Shown here in pieces: positions 6,216 to 8,341 of a stretch of DNA of 8,341 nt (positions are counted from its first letter, which is position 1; each line of letters opens with the position of its first letter). Under the pieces are notes generated by a model. The model was not told the origin of the DNA, ran no database searches, and was given only the letters and a program-made list of their open reading frames with translations. The DNA comes from Clostridia bacterium (lineage in GTDB: Bacteria > Bacillota > Clostridia > Oscillospirales > Acutalibacteraceae): assembly GCA_900770255.1 (NCBI GenBank), contig CAAGJN010000001.1:1-8341 (forward strand). Direction: 5' to 3'. The position numbers and the translations under genes were made by a program.

Positions 6216-6245
6216 TTGACTTTTTCCGACAAAAAGAAGTATAAT
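6216..6245 (+). promoter_or_regulatory. Promoter of the sialidase-like genes
   Basis: TTGACT (6216-6221) and a perfect TATAAT (6240-6245) are 18 bases apart. Transcription should start near 6252, giving a leader of about 46 bases before ATG 6298. Confidence 0.75.
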
Positions 6246-6297
6246 AGGCAACAGTTAGAGAATAAACATTCAATATTCGTGTATAAAATATTATCTT

Positions 6298-7257
6298 ATG
6301 ATTATCAAGAAAACAAAAGAACTAATTTTTACCGAAAAGCCTACCGATAGCTGCCATGCGTCGACGGTTTTGCCACTGAGCGGCGGCAGAGTAGTTGCTG
6401 CGTGGTTCGCCGGTACTGCAGAGGGTGCGGACGATGTTGATATACTGACCTGCGTGCGCACAGCCGACGGATGGGGAGTGCCCGTGAGAGTCAGCGCTGA
6501 TCCCGCAACTCCGCACTGGAATCCGGTTTTGTTTGAACTCAATGACGGGAGAATCATTCTCTTCTTTAAGGTCGGTAAAAAGATACCGATGTGGAAAACG
6601 TATTTTTGTACATCAGAGGACGGTGTCCGCTGGAGCGAGCCCCGGGAACTTGTGCCGGGAGATATAAGCGGTGGAAGAGGCCCGGTCAAAAATAAGCCGA
6701 TCAGGCTGAAAAGCGGCAGAGTAGTTGCCCCGGCCTCGGATGAGCGCAACACGCTGTGGGTCTGCTTTGCAGATATCTCGGACGACGACTGCAAGACATG
6801 GAACCGCCGGCCGACTGTGCCGACGAAGTCTGCAAAAAGCTTCTATGTGCCGATGATCCAGCCGACGCTTTGGCAGAGCGATGACGGTGCAGTTCATATG
6901 CTGACGCGCACTCAGCGCGGGCGGATATACCGCAGCGACTCATATGACGAGGGCGAGAGCTGGTGCAGAGCCTACCGCACGGCGCTACCTAACAACAACA
7001 GCGGGATTGACCTTGTACGGGCGCAAAACGGGAAAATATATCTCGTTTATAACCCGGTCGGCAAAAACTGGGGCACGCGTTCTCCGCTTGACCTCGCTGT
7101 ATCCGAGGACGGAGGAGAGAGTTTCAAACAGCTTTTGCGCCTTGAAAGCGGCGAGGGGGAGTTTTCGTACCCCGCGATAACCGAGCTCGACGGCTCGCTG
7201 CATATCACTTACACCTATAAACGCGAATACATCGCGTATTGGAAAATAGAAATCTGA
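6298..7257 (+). CDS. BNR/Asp-box sialidase-like protein, no export signal
   Basis: The 319-residue protein is a six-bladed beta-propeller of the sialidase superfamily (BNR_2-like, PF13088 style). Such proteins are usually annotated exo-alpha-sialidase, cleaving terminal sialic acid, but the substrate here is not proven. Family segments are CHASTVLPL (19-27), AWFAGTAEGADDVDI (35-49), HWNPVLF (73-79), GGRGPVKNKPIRL (125-137), VPMIQPTLWQ (184-193) and LPNNNSGIDLV (230-240). Asp-box copies are at 105-112 (SEDGVRW, short form), 161-168 (SDDDCKTW, with Cys where Gly is usual), 215-222 (SYDEGESW) and 269-276 (SEDGGESF). There is no signal peptide, so it should be cytoplasmic. The ATG at 6298 aligns with the domain start of its neighbour; no clear Shine-Dalgarno site precedes it. 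It shares a transcript with the lipoprotein paralogue, 15 bases downstream. Confidence 0.85.
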   Translation: MIIKKTKELIFTEKPTDSCHASTVLPLSGGRVVAAWFAGTAEGADDVDILTCVRTADGWGVPVRVSADPATPHWNPVLFELNDGRIILFFKVGKKIPMWKTYFCTSEDGVRWSEPRELVPGDISGGRGPVKNKPIRLKSGRVVAPASDERNTLWVCFADISDDDCKTWNRRPTVPTKSAKSFYVPMIQPTLWQSDDGAVHMLTRTQRGRIYRSDSYDEGESWCRAYRTALPNNNSGIDLVRAQNGKIYLVYNPVGKNWGTRSPLDLAVSEDGGESFKQLLRLESGEGEFSYPAITELDGSLHITYTYKREYIAYWKIEI

Positions 7258-7272
7258 GAAATGGAGATTAAA

Positions 7273-8341
7273 ATGAAAAAAATTGTAGCATTTGCCCTTG
7301 CAGCGCTCATGATAATGTCATTTGCCGCCTGCGCTTCAAAGAACAAGGACGATACTTCCAACACATCTTCGGTCAGTGAAAAGGTGACGTCGGTATCAGA
7401 AACACAAGAGAGTACCGAGACTGAAACAACCACAGACGAAGCGGCCGAAGTACAGATTCAGGAAGAGCCCGTTGCACAGGCCGAAGTCAAGACTGACGGC
7501 GTTGACAACCAGGCGTCAAAAACTTCTGTTAATAAGGAGGAGACCACCACAACTTCGAAGGTTGAACCCTCTTCAGATAAAGAGAGAGAGGAAGATCCCA
7601 CGCAATCCGCTCCTGCCTCGTATGAAAAGGATCCACAAAAGATTATTGTTTCTGCAAAGAAGGAAATGATCTTTACAAAGAAGCCCACGGATTCCTGTCA
7701 CGCGTCAACAGTTCTGCCGCTTGATGACGGTACGGTCGTGACAGCTTGGTTTGCAGGTTCCTCTGAGAGTGACGATGACGTCAAGATCCTTACCTCTGTG
7801 CGCAGCACCGACGGCGTATGGAGCGAGCCCCTCAGAGTTTCGGCAGATCCTAATGTTGCTCACTGGAACCCCGTGCTTTTTCAGCGCACTGACGGTACGA
7901 TTGTTCTTTATTTTAAAGTCGGTAAGGACACCGAATATTGGAAAACATATTATTCGACTTCTCTTGACGGCAAGAGCTGGAGCGTGCCTCGTGAGCTTGT
8001 TCCCGGCGACAACAGCGGCGGCAGAGGCCCCGTCAAGAATAAGCCGATCAGGCTTAAGGACGGCACAGTGCTTGCACCCGCTTCAACCGAGATTGACAGT
8101 TGGAAGGCTTTTGTCGATATTTCCAACGATGATGGGCTCACATGGGAAAGAACCGATTATATAGATTCAAGTTTCTTAATGTTTTTTAAAGTCCCGATGA
8201 TTCAGCCCACGCTCTGGCAGTCCGCTGACGGTTCGGTTCACATGTTCACAAGAACAAAGGTCGGCAAGATCTATCGCAGCGATTCTTATGACGGCGGCAG
8301 AACCTGGTGCCGCGCGTATGCAACGAAGCTGCCGAACAACA
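7273..8341 (+). CDS. Sialidase-like lipoprotein, partial (3' end beyond window)
   Basis: There are 356 complete codons before the window ends. Residues 1-20 (MKKIVAFALAALMIMSFAAC) form a lipoprotein signal peptide with lipid-bearing C20; F at -3 is a less usual but accepted lipobox residue. Residues 21-125 are a Ser/Thr/Glu/Lys-rich, low-complexity linker that would hold the enzyme away from the membrane. From about 126 the protein aligns with the whole upstream sialidase-like protein: CHASTVLPL (142-150), HWNPVLF (197-203), GGRGPVKNKPIRL (249-261), VPMIQPTLWQ (307-316), with Asp boxes SLDGKSW (230-236), SNDDGLTW (284-291) and SYDGGRTW (338-345). Start 7273 is preferred over an in-frame ATG at 7261 because GGAG (7263-7266) is 6 bases upstream of it. 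About the last 90 residues of the catalytic domain are missing, judged from the paralogue. It should act at the outer face of the membrane. Confidence 0.88.
   Translation, partial: MKKIVAFALAALMIMSFAACASKNKDDTSNTSSVSEKVTSVSETQESTETETTTDEAAEVQIQEEPVAQAEVKTDGVDNQASKTSVNKEETTTTSKVEPSSDKEREEDPTQSAPASYEKDPQKIIVSAKKEMIFTKKPTDSCHASTVLPLDDGTVVTAWFAGSSESDDDVKILTSVRSTDGVWSEPLRVSADPNVAHWNPVLFQRTDGTIVLYFKVGKDTEYWKTYYSTSLDGKSWSVPRELVPGDNSGGRGPVKNKPIRLKDGTVLAPASTEIDSWKAFVDISNDDGLTWERTDYIDSSFLMFFKVPMIQPTLWQSADGSVHMFTRTKVGKIYRSDSYDGGRTWCRAYATKLPNN

Larger units (their letters stand above)
5947..6297. other. Very AT-rich divergent control region
   Basis: No gene is supported in this 351-base stretch between the AbrB-like gene and the first sialidase. 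It is rich in A-tracts. It holds an inverted repeat TTATAC/GTATAA (5985-5990/5996-6001), a second at 6108-6127, phased A-tracts at 6158-6213 and a promoter at 6216-6245. A promoter-like block, TCGACA (6011-6016) followed after 19 bases by TATAAA (6036-6041), is weaker. A 5-codon-scale search by eye found no small frame with a ribosome site. Confidence 0.7.

Overview
The window looks like the chromosome of an uncultured gut-type Firmicute (class Clostridia, probably near Ruminococcaceae/Oscillospirales). The reasons are moderate-GC coding with clean AGGAGG-type ribosome sites, consensus TTGACA-17-TATAAT promoters, a Clostridia-type adenylosuccinate lyase, a Bacillus/Clostridium-type initiator tRNA, and an AbrB/SpoVT regulator with a C-terminal CxxC/CxxC tail. 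The placement is inferred from protein style, not from a search.

Layout. (1) Positions 1-1392 are visibly AT-rich and carry traces of a mobile element. A single open frame joins the N-terminal half of a ParM/StbA-like actin ATPase to the C-terminal part of a large serine recombinase. (2) Positions 1409-1589, minus strand, hold an initiator tRNA-Met gene with its own promoter and a terminator-like hairpin. (3) Positions 1664-3727, minus strand, hold a two-gene unit, purB then a GtrA-family membrane protein, driven by a perfect consensus promoter. (4) Positions 3735-5622, plus strand, hold a DUF1624/HGSNAT-like membrane acyltransferase divergent from purB, then an Mrp/NBP35 Fe-S carrier ATPase closed by a strong terminator. 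(5) Positions 5627-5946, minus strand, hold a small AbrB-family regulator with a perfect palindrome between its own -35 and -10 boxes. (6) Positions 5947-6297 are a very AT-rich region with roughly helically phased A-tracts, an inverted repeat and a promoter. (7) Positions 6298-8341, plus strand, hold two tandem, closely related BNR/Asp-box sialidase-like genes. The first encodes a protein with no export signal. The second encodes a lipoprotein with a long acidic Ser/Thr linker and runs off the window end.

Most of the core (tRNA, purB-gtrA, acyltransferase, mrp) is ordinary housekeeping. The sialidase pair is the functional highlight: duplicated catalytic domains apparently sent to different cell compartments, possibly for glycan breakdown outside the cell and product handling inside. 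The AbrB-like gene upstream is divergent from them and may control itself, and conceivably them. I see no convincing complete undescribed system. The most unusual items are the ParM-recombinase chimera, the split-localisation sialidase duplication, and the AbrB operator with the curved-DNA-like control region.
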